DNA from: Chamaecyparis obtusa
Lineage: Eukaryota; Streptophyta; Pinopsida; Cupressales; Cupressaceae
Assembly: GCA_027943335.1 (NCBI GenBank)
Contig: BSBK01006426.1
Span: 348,923-412,922 of the forward strand
Direction of reading: 5' to 3'
DNA: 64,000 bases
Both the position numbers and the translations under genes were made by a program. The notes beneath the pieces were generated by a model. It saw nothing but the letters and a program-made list of their open reading frames with translations. It was not told the DNA's origin and did no database searches. Shown in pieces: positions 22,830-36,172 of the stretch (position 1 is the stretch's first letter; every line of letters starts with the position of its first letter).

Positions 22830-25811
22830 TCACAATTGATGATATGAAGGAATTTCGAAAGGTTTAGTGAAGATGTCTGTAACTTGTTGCTTCATAGAAA
22901 AATACTCCAAAGAAACAACACCATCTTGAATGAGCTACTAAATGAAGTACAAATGGATCTCAATATGCTTAGTACATTCATATTCCATTGAATTGTGAGA
23001 AATGTGTATGGCACTCTAATTATTACACCAAGGAGTAGTTGGATAATCAATAGGAAATCCAAACTTAGCCATTCATTGTCAAAGCCAAATAAAATCTTGA
23101 CTAGTAAAGATAGCTCCTTGATACTCATCCTTAGTTGATAATAATGCAATACCAATTCGATTCTTATAAGACCAAGCAATTGGACCATAAATAATCCAAA
23201 AGAAAAAGCTAGAAGTAGACTTCTAATCATCAACATCACTAGCCCAATCTGAGTCAGTGAAGCCCACAATCTCAATGGTACTTGATGTTTAGTGAATGCT
23301 AAATTAGTGTAGTACCTTAAGTGTATCTCAAGATATGCTTGGCTTCCTTCCAACAACTCTTATGAGGATCTTGAGATAAATGAGAGACAAGACCAATTAC
23401 AAAAGAAATATCATGACAACAATGTGCCAACTACAAAAGGCTACCAACCAATTACCTATAGAAGGTATCATCAACTAATGGAGTAGTACAATTGGTATAG
23501 AGAACATGAAACCTAACTAAAAAGGCATAGGGGATGGCTTACAATTAGCCATGTTGGTTCTCTAAAGAAAATCAAGAGTATACTTCTACCAAAAGATAGA
23601 AATACTAGCTGAAGACTAATGAATTTGAAAGCCAAGGAAGTAATACAACAAACAAATATTTATCATACCAAAATGCTCCATCAAAGATCATTGAGTATCC
23701 ACAATCATGGCAGGAAAACTCCTAGTGAGAATTGAGTCACCTACATAGAGAACAAGAATGAGAAGATCTCCCCATGCCTTTAAATATAAATTATACAATC
23801 AAAGTGACATGTAATGAATTCATAAGCAAGAGAAAACTATTCAATCTTCTTATACCAAGCTCCAATAGCTTGTTTGACACTATATACTACAATGAACCAT
23901 GTAGCCTATAAACAAGTGAAGAGTCCTAGATAAAGCCTAGTGGTTGTTCCATATAAATATCCTTCTGAAGATCATTGTGTAGGAAAGAACTTTTCACATC
24001 TATGTGATACACTAACCAACCTTGAGATGTAGTAATAGAAAGTATAAGAGAAATGGAATTCATATTTACTACATGAGAAAAGTTCTTAAAATAGTCAATG
24101 CCCTCAACTTGATAGAATCCCTTAGCCCCTATATGAGCCTTACACTTATCAATAGAACCATTAACTATAAATTGGTAAGATACACCTAATTGCATTGAAC
24201 CAACTTATTCTCTTAGGAAAAAGAACCAAATCTCAAGTATGATTCTTTATCAAAGAAGAATACTTAGGGCTCTATTATATCACTATTCCATTCCATAACA
24301 CTCATAGCATCATAAAAATTATGAGGATCAATAGCAACTGTATGACTCAAAATACTGATACTTAAAGTATAGTAATGAGTGTTTCATGTTGTAGTAGGAT
24401 TACCAACAAGAGTACCAGTATCCTAAAGAGCTGTGTGAGACCATAAAGGTCAACTAGGCATAGGTAAAGTAGAAGTAGAAGATAGAGTGATGCCAACAAA
24501 AATATCAATACCATCATAATCATAAGAGAGCATCATTAGGAGAATCCTCATCATCATCCTCTTGATGCAAAACATCCTTTGAAGAAGAACTAGGAAGAAG
24601 GGAGGGAGAGGCGTGTGATAAAGAATCCTCTAGAGTGAAAGATTGATAAAATATAATATCACAATAAAAATACATCTCTCATGTGTAAGGGTCAAATAAA
24701 TAATAACCCTTAACATCCTTGCAATAGCCAAGAAATATGAATCATTGACTCTTCTCCATTGCCTAGCATCTACCATCTTGAATGAATGTTCGCATGAATT
24801 ACTACCAAATAATCTTAAGTAAGAAACCTTGGGCTTGACATGAGATCAAACCTCCTCATGAGTCATGCTCTACATATCCTTGTGAGGCATATAGTTCTAG
24901 ATCTAGTTGACACAATTGACAACCTTTACCCAACAATTTGGAGTCATGGATCTATATTGTAGCATGCAATTGGACATCTCCCATAAGATTATATTTTTTT
25001 CATTCAGCCACACCATTCTACTGAGGAATGTATGACACTATGTTGATGAAGAATACCTCGAGCTTGATAGAATTCCTAAAATGTCTGATTGATATTTTCC
25101 CCCTATTATGGGTGTGAATCTTATAAAGGGAATGTCTTGACTCTATAAATGTAAGGAAGGTTATGAAATGTTGAAGAACTACATCCTTGTACTTCAAAAG
25201 TATACCCATGTATACCTGGAGAAGTCATCAATGAAGGTGACCACATACTTGGACCCTAAAAATGAAGGAGAGGTAAATGACATGAGGTCACTATGCTTTG
25301 AATCAAGGGGACTGAAAGATCATATGGATATAGCTTTAGGAAATGGATCACCATGATTTTTTCCAAGAGAAAAACCCTAGAAAGCTCCCTCTAAACAAGA
25401 CATCTTAGGTAGACCAACCACTAAGTTTTTTGTACTCATCTGTTGTAGATATATGTGATTCCCAAACCGTTTCTACCAAAGCTTTCTCATAGAATCTTCA
25501 TGAGCAATAAGACATGATATTGATGAAGACTCAAATCCATCAAACCTATACAAATAGGTTGGATGATCAACTATTCCTGTAGCAATGACCTTCTTAGGAT
25601 CCCACATCCCTCAAATAGTCACATTTTTTAGGAGATAACTCAACAATACCTCAATCACCATGATGAAAAATCTGATAGGTGGAAAGTAGATTCTATGAAG
25701 TATAAAGAACAATAATAACATATTCATACTAGCATCTTACATTGGAATTGAGTCTAATCTCAAAATTAGAATCTAAGAAGAGTTTCCCACAACAATATGT
25801 GAAGTTGGACT
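22830..25811 (-). pseudogene. Ty1/copia pol, minus strand, heavily decayed
   Basis: Minus-strand frames, interrupted by many stops and shifts, contain copia landmarks in order. Gag-pre-integrase/integrase is around 25500-25000 (KRFGNHIY, FIDDFSRYTWVYF). Reverse transcriptase is around 24195-23700 (DKCKAHIGAKGFYQVEGIDYF, then QGWLVYHIDVKSSFLHNDL). The catalytic box reads LYVGDS at about 23736-23750, so the first catalytic Asp of YVDD is replaced by Gly. RNase H ends with KHIEIHLYFI and QVTDIFTKPF, and stops at TGA 22830-22832. The 5' side is cut at 25811 by the plus-strand copia insertion and gag is not found. It probably belongs with the LTRs at 16222-16622 and 30427-30772. Confidence 0.85.
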
Positions 25812-27115
25812 TGTTGGAGATTTGCCAGTAGGCCAGTACTGACTGTATGTTTGTCATTAATGACAACATATGGAAAGTAGCATGCATGGAACTATCATAC
25901 AGTAAGCCTTCTATATATGTTGCATGGACATGATATCAGCGTGATATCATGAGCGCAAAGGATGATTGTGAGCACAGATAGTTATATAGTAGCTTGTGTC
26001 AGTAGTGTTCCTGACAGAGTTGCAGGTAGTGTTCTGTGTATGGTTGTCTGTACAGTTGTCCTATGGGCATGCACCCTTGGATATATGTTTCAAACCTGGT
26101 AGTGATGTTAAGTTCATGGACGCATGATCTGATGAAGAATGCAAGTGAAGTTATGCAGTCGCTATTCGCTAGTAGTAGTTTCTTGTGTTTGTTCAGCAGA
26201 GCCGACAAAGATTTTATTGGTTCTTGAGTTGCGCCTATCTTTATGGTATGCACCCTTGGAGTAAGCTTAGAGATGAGTTTTTGATGTTCGGTTAAGAGCA
26301 CATGAGTTAATTTATCTTGTAGAGTAAGTTCCAGTTGTTTTGGTAGAGCTGACAGTGTGTAGCGTGCGTCTACAATTATCTTATTTGGATAGGTCCTAGT
26401 TTATGTTGCGTGCATAATAGAGCCAATGAATGTTTTTTGGAGTTTATTATGGTTTCTATTTTATGATTTCAAGGTGGTTCTAATAGGTCGACTTGATTAT
26501 ATCATTTAGAGGAAAGATATTTATAGGCAGTCATTTGTGATTGCTGGAGTGTGGTGTTTGGTTGACAAAGTAGGGCAGAACAGAGTCTATGAAGTGTTGA
26601 GCCATCAAAAGAAGGTCTATATGACCAAGCAGTGTATGTGTGCTATTCATTGGAACTCATCCAGATAGCAGGTCAAAGCGCAGTTCATCAAAATCTAGAT
26701 ATAGTGTGTATCTATTATTCTGAAGGTTGTAGCCTTCGCCCCTTTGAGCAGTGAGCTCTCAGACAGTGCGTCCTCTCCCCTAATAGGGATATTTGTAAAA
26801 GACCCCTAATAGGGTTCGACCCTTAACCAGGTCTACTGTACTTCATATATTGTAGAGCTACTCCTAACAGGGTAAAGGATCTTCTAACAAGGATCATTAT
26901 ACACTAGTACATAATACTAGTGGGTATCAAGTCCCACCGGGGTTTTTACCTATTTGGGTTTCCCCGTAACCAAAATATTGGTGTTGTGTTCATGTGTTCT
27001 TTGATTGTGTTTATGCATTATGTTTAAGTATACTTAATTGGACAAAGAATTGAAACTTGTAGATAACTGATTCACCCCCCCCCCTCTCAGTTATCTCTTC
27101 AGACTATTCCTAACA
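25812..27115 (+). repeat. 5' LTR of the plus-strand copia (1304 bp)
   Basis: Starts TGTTGGAGATTTGCC and ends ATTCCTAACA, two bases before the primer site. It contains CCTAATAGGG-type words (26777-26885), an 8-bp-arm hairpin CACTAGTA/TACTAGTG (26902-26922), the plant LTR word TTTGGGTTTCCCCGTAA (26952-26968), and a 10-bp-arm hairpin with a C-rich loop (27061-27096). Confidence 0.85.
27061..27096 (+). other. Hairpin with C-rich loop near the LTR end
   Basis: Arms AGATAACTGA (27061-27070) and TCAGTTATCT (27087-27096) are perfectly complementary. The 16-nt loop is TTCACCCCCCCCCCTC. A homologous hairpin with different arm bases is at 30077-30107. Confidence 0.9.
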
Positions 27116-27117
27116 AT

Positions 27118-27130
27118 TGGTATTAGAGCC
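27118..27130 (+). other. Copia primer binding site
   Basis: TGGTATTAGAGCC two bases after the LTR end; one mismatch to TGGTATCAGAGCC (initiator-Met tRNA). Confidence 0.85.
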
Positions 27131-27171
27131 AAGTGCCTTGGAGAAAATTTTAACAGCTTAAGGTTGATCAG

Positions 27172-30077
27172 ATGACATACTTTAGGAAAGAGAGTCCTAA
27201 GTTTGATGGAGAAAATTATCTTGATTGGAAGAACAAGATGGTGACCCATTTGCAATGCATTGCTTTTGAAGTTTTTTAATGTAACTGTCAAAGCAGCCAA
27301 GATACCTACCCTAGAAGATCTTGGAAAGGATGATGCTACTGAAAGACAAAAGGAATTGTTTCATCAGAATGCTATTTCCAAAGAATCCCTTTGTAGTGCA
27401 CTATCAGATAGTGAGTTCTCAGAGTTAAAGAAAGTAGACATGGCCAACAAGATATGGAAGCACCTTGAAGACATGTTTGAAGGAGATAAGCAAGAAAAGG
27501 ATGCATGTAGAAAAACTTGGAAGAAAAGATACAATGCATTAGAGATGCTACCTGAAGAAAATATTAGAGCTTATAATCAAAGGATCAATGAAGCAGCTAC
27601 TAGAATCAAGAACAAGGGTGGAGAGATCTCAGAAGAAGATATTATGGACAAGTTGATGACCACTCTCACTCTAGAATATGAAAGAAAGATTAGTATCCTT
27701 GATGAGACCATGCAGCTTACATCTAACTTTAAGAGAGAGACCTTGATCAGCAAAATCTCATCTTTTGAGATTTCAAGATTGAAGACAGAACCTAAAAGTG
27801 AGACAACCTTCAAAGCAACAGTTCATGGTAAGAAATATTCAAACACTTTTGGTAATTTTGATGATGATGATGAAGAAATAACTTTAGATGATTTTATTGC
27901 TATGAATCTTGCTAAAAGAGAAAAGAAAGGAAAAGAAAAATATGAAGGTCAATTGCCTTTCAAGTGCTTTTCATGTAACAAGATAGGTCACTTTGCATCG
28001 AAGTGTCCTACTACAGCTAGGAAGTTCAAAAGGGATTACAAGCCTAAGTACTCCAAGGAATGTTACTTTGCTAGAGATGGAGTCTCAGATGATGAATTAG
28101 GTGAAGAAGAAATTGGATTCATTATTATTGTAGACAAAATGAATGATAAGTCAGTTCCTAAAAATGAGAAAGTAAATCAAGAACTAGCATTGATTTCCCA
28201 AGCAGACATAAGGACAGATTGGATTATAGATAGTGGTTGTTCACATCACATGATAGGTGATAAAGGTAGATTTGTTCATCTGGAAAAATACAATGGTGGG
28301 ATGGTTAGATTTGGAGATAACACTCCTAAACCAATAGTTGGTAGAGGAGCCATCACTCTAAATAGAAAGAACAGTACTGATGATGTTCTATATGTTGATG
28401 GCTTGAAACATAACCTTCTAAGTGTTGGACAGTTACTTGGAAAAGGATATCAATTGGAGTTCAAAGATGAAAAATGCATCATTAACAACAAGGATGGTGT
28501 TATGATTACATTAGGCTAAAAAACAAGAGGTAATGTTTTTCAACTCAATTCAAAAGCAAGTTGTTTTGTTGCTAAAATTGATGACAGTTGGTTGTGGCAT
28601 AAAAGACTATGTCATATCAACTTTGATAACATAGTGAAGATAAGCAATGTTAAGGTAGTAAGAGATCTACCTAGTATAGCAAAGCTAGTTGATACTATAT
28701 GCAGGGAATGTGTGATGGGAAAGCATGTGAGGAATTCATTCAGGAGCAAGCACAATTCAATAGAGAACAAGTTGGATTTGATTCATACAGACCTATGTGG
28801 ACCAACTCAAACAAGATCATACTATGGTGAAAGGTATTTCATTTTATTTGTTGATGATTATACTAGGATGATATGGGTTGCATTCTTGAAAGATAAGTCA
28901 GAAGCATTTGATAAGTTCAAAATATTCAAAGCTAAGGTTGAGAATGAACATGGATTAAAGATAAAATGTTTGAGATCAGATAGAGGAAGATAATTCACCT
29001 CTGATAGATTTTATGAGTACTGCAAAGAACATGGCATAAAGAGACAATTAAGTTCACCTAGAACACCTCAGCAAAATGGAATTGCTAAAAGAAGGAATAG
29101 GATCATTCTGGATACATCGTGCACCATTATGATAGAAGGAAAAGTTGCCCACACCTATTGGAGAGATGTGGTCAATACAGTAGTCTACACAATCAATAGA
29201 ATTCAGCTAAGGCCAAGCACTGACAAAAAACCTTATGAGCTATGGTTTGGTAATGTTCTCAAAGTAAAATACTTCAGAATATTTGGAAGCAAGTGCTACA
29301 TCAAGAGGGATGAAGCAATAGGCAAGTTTGATGCAAGAAGTGATGAAGGTATTTTCCTTGGTTACTCTACTAAAAGTAAAGCTTATAGATGTTTCAATTT
29401 AAGATTGAAAAAGATCATTGAAAGTGCTCATGTGAAGATTGATGAAAATTTTATGATTCAAGAAAGATATCATGATTACTCACCCATGATTGAGGAAGAA
29501 CCTAGACCCTCTACTAGTGAGACAGTAATTGAAGAAATGTTTGATAGCATTGATGTGTTATTCAATGAACCTGAGGCAAGTGAGGAAGAAACTCCTAAGG
29601 CTGATGAGTCAACAATAGCTAAAGCTCCAAATTTTACATCTAGAAACCATTCCAAGAAAGACATCATTGGAGGTCAGAGCGAAAAAGTCTTGACAAGATC
29701 ACAAGCAAAGAACTCAGCTAGTAGTGATGCAGTATGTTTATTATCTCAGATTGAACCTTTTGAGTGTTGAAGATGCTTGTAATGATTCAGATTGACCTGA
29801 TGCTATGAAAGAAGAACTTGATCAGATTATTAAGAATGACACTTGGGAACTGGTTCCAAGACCTAGTGATAAGAATGTGATTGGTACAAAGTGGATATTC
29901 AGAAATAAGATGAATGAAGATGGTACAGTAGTAAGAAACAAAGCAAGGTTAGTATGTAAAGGATATGTGCAAAGAGAAGGCATTGATTATTTAGAAAAAT
30001 TTGCACCTGTGAGCAGATTAGAAGCTATTAAGTTGTTCCTAGCTTATGCAATAGTTAAAAACTTCAAAGTTTTTGGA
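27172..30077 (+). pseudogene. Copia gag-pol, frameshifted and 3'-truncated
   Basis: Starts with ATG at 27172 (MTYFRKESPKFDGENYLDWK), 57 bp after the LTR. A phase change near 27255-27285 moves the frame to one running from about 27260. It carries Gag (UBN2-like), a CCHC knuckle CFSCNKIGHFASKC (27967-28008), protease WIIDSGCSHHM, gag-pre-integrase LWHKRLCHINF, and integrase with HTDLCGPTQT and LRSDRGR. Stops at 28517-28519 and at 28991-28993 (in the GGEF position of integrase) lie in the same phase. After 29768 the phase shifts again. The reverse transcriptase start ([30 protein letters not shown]) runs to about 30077 and ends before the catalytic motifs. Not functional. Confidence 0.88.
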
Positions 30078-30394
30078 GTACTGAATCACCCCTCCCCTCT
30101 CAGTACTGAACTTTCTAGAAGGTAATCAAACAATTGACAATTTGATCTTTTGGTGCAATGGAAAATGATTCCAACAATTGGTATCAAATCCTTGGGTCAC
30201 GGGTTTGAGTCTCCCTTCAGCGGGTGCTAAAGACTTAGTTGGTGCTGAGGGGGAGATTGTTGACTTTGTGGTCAGTACCTCCTTGGAGATTTGTGACATG
30301 GCTTAACTGTCTCCTATGGGTCAGGTTAAACCTTGCATTTGTATTGGTATTGACAATTTGAGCTTTTGGTGCAATGAAAAATGATTCCAATACA
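30077..30394 (+). mobile_element. TRIM-like miniature LTR element or remnant
   Basis: An LTR tail (30077-30176, ending ATTCCAACA) is followed by a primer site TGGTATCAAATCC (30179-30191), about 80 bp of internal sequence, a polypurine tract GAGGGGGAGAT (30247-30257), then TGTTGACTTTGTGG starting a second LTR that ends at about 30394. The two LTR parts share ATTGACAATTTGAKC and TTTTGGTGCAATG...ATGATTCCAA. Such a tiny internal region without coding capacity is the hallmark of terminal-repeat retrotransposons in miniature. The left LTR is truncated where it joins the copia reverse transcriptase, and the second lacks the hairpin part. An alternative is a collapsed remnant of a larger copia element. 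Confidence 0.6.
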
Positions 30395-30413
30395 AAGGGG
30401 ATGGAGTCGTAGT

Positions 30414-30426
30414 TTCTCTGATACCA
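30414..30426 (-). other. Primer binding site of minus-strand copia LTR copy 2
   Basis: Minus strand TGGTATCAGAGAA follows directly after the LTR end ATCAACA. Confidence 0.75.
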
Positions 30427-30772
30427 TGTTGATACACCTAAGAACATGTGATGCAAGTCAAATTATAGACCTTCACCAAAAATAATGAAAAGAAACCACA
30501 AGTCATTTCACTAGTCAATGTACACAATACATTAATGAGAATGACATATTTTACATTGTACAAACCTGTGCTTATAAAGTAGAAAGTAGGAGGAAATAAT
30601 ACAAGTAATGAGGATAGAGGTCCCAATCTAGAAGAAGAGTAGGTATAATCATTCAGATGGGAAAAATATATACGTAACCTAATTAGCTAATATATAGCCC
30701 TATGTATCTAGAAGATTGATGTTTCCTAATCAACTTAAAAAATTCTCCATAGCTTAAACACATACCCGACAT
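30427..30772 (-). repeat. Ty1/copia-type LTR (copy 2)
   Basis: Minus strand begins TGTCGGGTATG and ends GGTGTATCAACA, about 346 bp. It is homologous along its length to the LTR at 16222-16622 but without the 55-bp duplication. It is probably the 5' LTR of the element whose pol lies at 25811-22830. The outer boundary (30772) is judged from alignment with copy 1. Confidence 0.7.
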
Positions 30773-31484
30773 CTTTGAACCATTTTTATGAGTCTTTTAA
30801 TTGTTTTTTTTTCTTTTTCAAATGTATATATTAACAGATAGAGATGATGCTATTATAAATTATTTTTTATAAGATTATGTTGTTGGTTCTGTGTATCTTT
30901 TATTTTCATCTACATTATTGCTTTCATTCCTATTCATTCTTGAACCTTAAAATCCAAATCCTATTATGCTATTGATTTTTAAAACATTACTGAACTGATC
31001 ATATATAATACATTAATAAACTACTCGTATATCATACATTCTTATTCATTTTGCTCATATTTTCTCAATGACTACTTTAACTTCTACATACGTACTTTTG
31101 ATATTGCTCAAATTTTCAGCAATTACTACTTTTCCTTCCACATAAATATCTTGATCTTTTCAATTGTTCGATCCTTTTCCTTCCTCAAGTATGTCCACAA
31201 TAATTTACATGTCGCCTCTAGCTTTTGAACTCGTCTCTATTCTCCTTTCATTCTTTTGAAATACATATTAATCTGTCAAGGATAATTTTTTGACATACCA
31301 AACATTTCATCAATTTCATATTTGATCTTTTTATTTTTGATATACTATGAATCTTAGAGTAACGAGATGCCACAAATAATTATTAAAAATGAGTGATCAT
31401 GGACAATTTATAGGAGATAGAAGAAATATCCATTATTTACCAGTAGCCAACTTAAACATACTCAACTGAAACATATTGCATACA
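30773..31484. other. AT-rich DNA, no gene recognised
   Basis: Low-complexity T-rich stretches and no coding signal. I see nothing else in it. Confidence 0.5.
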
Positions 31485-33748
31485 TTCCATCTTTTGACAA
31501 CCCAGGTACAAATGACATCAATATTCTGATGAAAGCTTGAAAACCTTCCTATGATGGCATTACTCATGCAATCTGAATCTCTCTCAATGGTAGAACCAAC
31601 CAAATGAATTAGAAGCTTCTTCTTGGCTAAAACATTATACATGGAAGGAAGAACCACTAGACTTGTGTACAACTAGAGAGTCCTTTCCCTATGCAATAAT
31701 TATAGACCTGGAATGATTGGAGGGTGATCATAAGTCCCTTATACTGTGGTAAAATGAGATACCTCAATAGAGGTGAAACCCTCAACATCACTACTATTGC
31801 TACACGGAGCAGTAGATGAGAAACACCCATCTCAAATCAAGTAGGCTACTATTAATCAACACCACATCCTTCACCTCATCAAGAAACATGTCCTTGACAG
31901 AGCCTTTGATAGAAGAGTAGCAAAGGCAACCACAAGGAAAAGAACACATAAATTTAGTGAGATATGCATAAAACATATTCAACATCATTTTTAAATGACA
32001 TTCATTAGTAACTGTTCAACAAATCAATTACACATTTTATGTTATGTCCATAAGAAATTTGAAATAAATATTTTTAGAAATATTTATACTTAATTTATTA
32101 TTGAAGTTGTAATCACTTGCAAATTCATTTGATGTTAAATTTAGATTTTCTTGGATTGTAATATTTATTTTGAAAAAATTCAAAGGTTTTTTTAATACTT
32201 AGTTTGTAATAATTTGGATTTTAGAAAAAATAATCAAATTAAATTGTTATCTAATTTTTTTTACAAATTCTCTTTATAAATAAAGTTAGAATAATTATAA
32301 TATTTATAATGTTTGTCACAAATTTATATTTTTATTCTTAAAAGTAACTTTAAAAATTAATTGACAATGACAATGACAAAGACAAAGACAGAAACAAAGA
32401 CAAATACAAAATCATTTCATCTAAAAATTCATGATTACCAACCAAAAGAAAATTGTGATGTGAGTAAAATGGAAACCCTTGTATACGTTATTCCCCTCTC
32501 ATTTTATGTTTTACATTTAAAACTAAATTTAATGTTATCTTTCATAAATCTAAAGATGAACAAACTTTTTCTCTTTTATGTCTTATCTCTCACCATCCAT
32601 CCCTTTAGATAAGATGTAATTTGAAATCAACTCTTCTCTTTATCGTCACATAAGAATTCATTATAATTTTCATGTTGTGTGGATATTATATCTCTTTTTA
32701 TTTATTAAAAAGTGTTTGTGCTTCTTAGTCAAGAAGTTCTTGGATAGGTGGGTAGCCTCTACTCTCCTTGGAAATGAACTCTTAAATTAATCTCCTCTCT
32801 CAAAACTATCACTACCTTCTCCTGAATACAACTCTTTATATTTAATTCATAATAGTTTTTATTTTTATTTTATAATATTTTGTATTAAATTTTGATTTGC
32901 AATAAAATCCATTCAATTATATATATATATATATATATAAAATCAATTTCTTTTAAATAATATATTCTAATGAAACTTCTTGAATTAAAAACATTTCTAA
33001 CTTTATTCATTTAATCAAATAATATCATTAATAAAGAAATATTAAATTATTATACATAATTATAAAAAAAAGTTATAAATTGAGTAAGTACTATCAAATT
33101 TGATATTTAAACAATTAATAATAATTTTATATTTCATCTACTTAAAAATTGATCAACAATTATTAAAAAAGAATCTTTCAAATTCAAAATATTTATTTCC
33201 TCTTGAATATTATTTTCAGCATACTAAATCGATGCAAATGGTGCTTATTTGATAGATGAAGATGAGCTCAGACTCAGAGAAAAAGTTGTGAATGCCATCG
33301 GTCGCGTAATTCCATCGAGAATTAGGTTTCCTTACTCTTCCATGCAAAAAGAAACAACACTCAATTGGCTAGTAAAGCTACCTTTGCTCCCTACTACTTT
33401 TGAAACAATTTGTTGTACTATCTTGCATATTAGAATGACATATTGCGATATATTGCTGGCAGGAAAAAGCATCCACCATCAAAGGCCTCCACATTGCAAA
33501 TTTGTATGAAGTAGCTGACAAAGAGAAAACTGTACTTTGCCAGTCTTTTTATAACTTCAGGTTGAAGGGATTTGAAGATGAAGTATCCACACTAAAATTT
33601 TTTGAAGGCAATTCACTGGATAGATTAAATAAGGCACTTCTGTATCTCACCTGTGCACCAACACCTACCACAGGTGAAATATTGGTGAGCACTTTTGTAT
33701 ATTAATAATTTTGTTTAGACTTTTCTCTTCCTTTCGAGATATAAATGT
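31485..33748 (+). repeat. Segmental duplication, copy A (2.3 kb)
   Basis: Aligns with 39549-41875 in the same orientation (offset about 8,064 bp): TCAATATTCTGATGAAAGC, CCTTCCTATGATGGCATTAC, a GACAAA hexamer run, an (AT)n tract and an exon-bearing 3' part. Similarity continues through the first exon group at 33230-33690 and stops just after it, before the exon at 33849. Confidence 0.9.
32362..32411 (+). repeat. Hexamer repeat (GACAAT/GACAAA)n
   Basis: Imperfect TGACAATGACAATGACAAAG-type tandem hexamers. The paralogous site at 40480-40518 has fewer units. Confidence 0.85.
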
Positions 33749-34079
33749 ATGTGACAACAAGTTGTTTTTGTTCAGTTTACATTTGGAAGTTGAAAAAACT
33801 ATTGTTCCTGAAGTAAAATTATTATTTGTTGTTTATTATCATCTACAGGTTGAAGATGCATTCTCCCAAGGACCAACATTCAACATTATGATATTATTAA
33901 TTAGGTCCACAATACCTGATAGATTCATGGACAATAATTTGATGGACATAGCCAGAGATTTCAATAGAAATTACAGAGGAAACACTCGCATGGTTTTCCA
34001 CTCACAAAAGTATACAATTATAGAGTTATCAAGAGCCCGAAGCCACAAAGGTTCAACATGCTTCATCGAACACTGAACA
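33230..34079 (+). pseudogene. Exon-structured gene fragment of unknown family
   Basis: Not recognised. 33234-33460 reads DANGAYLIDEDELRLREK, then IGRVIPSRIRFPYSSMQKET. After an AG at 33462-33463 a second open stretch reads EKASTIKGLHIANLYEVADK and KGFEDEVSTLKFFEGNSLDR, ending at GAAATATTG followed by GTGAGC (donor near 33684). An acceptor ATCTACAG precedes 33849, where phase-compatible sequence VEDAFSQGPTFNIMILLIRS continues to a TGA at about 34074-34076 (final residues FIEH). The exon order, matching phase and good splice sites point to the 3' part of a real gene. The 5' part is missing and no catalytic motif is known to me. The duplicate at 41345-41830 is more damaged. Confidence 0.5.
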
Positions 34080-35355
<1,276 letters not shown>

Positions 35356-36172
35356 AAATAAAAATAAAAATAAAAAATTACAATGTTTTCAAAGTTGGGA
35401 TAAGTGGAAATGATTTCTTATATAGCAAGAGCTAATAAGAAACACCCCATCTAAATTTAAATTATTTCTATGTATTAGGGTACTATCTAGTTAATGATAT
35501 TAATTTTTTATAATTCATGGTTTAAATTTTATATGTTTCTAAATTCAATTGTGTTTTATTTTTTCATGGACAATTCAAATCACACTCCATGATCTTTCAT
35601 CATAATGCAAATGAATACAAAAACTATATAATAGAAATTTAATCAAATAACTATTAAATACATAAAATACAATACTATCTAGAAGCCATAAAAATACTAT
35701 CTAATTGATAACATACAATACCACAAAAGACTATCGATTCACATTCCTGTGCAAACTTTGATCATTTTCTTCTTTATCTAGCCTCACATTATAGTTGATT
35801 AGTAGCAATAGATAGGTACCACTATATCTCTATTCCCTATTTGATATTTTAGTTACCATTCAAATTGCATAAATAATCGCTCCTTGCTTATCTCTATTAC
35901 CCTTAAAAGTGGACCATTTGAATTCAACTTGTACCAGCAATAGGGTGGTGGACTCAACTAAATAGATCTTTTCTTCTTCTTTAGGAATTGTCTCCACCAA
36001 ACTCATTAATGAGGGACTTGTATAAGTTTTTAATCACACATGTATATTATAATAATTTTCTAATAACCTTTTCGATGTAAGGAAACCTTCTATTAAGACA
36101 GAATCTCACGTCAAAGATAGATTGTGTAAAACTAGTTTTAGATAGTTGTTCATTGTTATACTTAGAAACATA
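35356..36172. other. AT-rich DNA, no gene recognised
   Basis: No coding or repeat structure recognised apart from the A-rich tail of the microsatellite. Confidence 0.45.

Larger units (their letters stand above)
25812..30077 (+). mobile_element. Plus-strand Ty1/copia element, 3'-truncated
   Basis: It has a 1.3-kb 5' LTR (25812-27115), a primer site, gag, protease, integrase and the beginning of reverse transcriptase, then stops abruptly at about 30077. There an LTR end of a different element begins. The long LTR resembles SIRE/Maximus-type copia in size. The five bases before the LTR are GGACT; the matching right-hand duplication is not seen because the 3' half (rest of pol, 3' LTR) is gone. 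It is inserted in the minus-strand copia pol. Confidence 0.88.

Noticed and set aside
22892..23356. 154-codon minus frame read as a separate protein
   Set aside because: The copia RNase H is readable in another minus frame over the same bases (KHIEIHLYFI, DIFTKPF).
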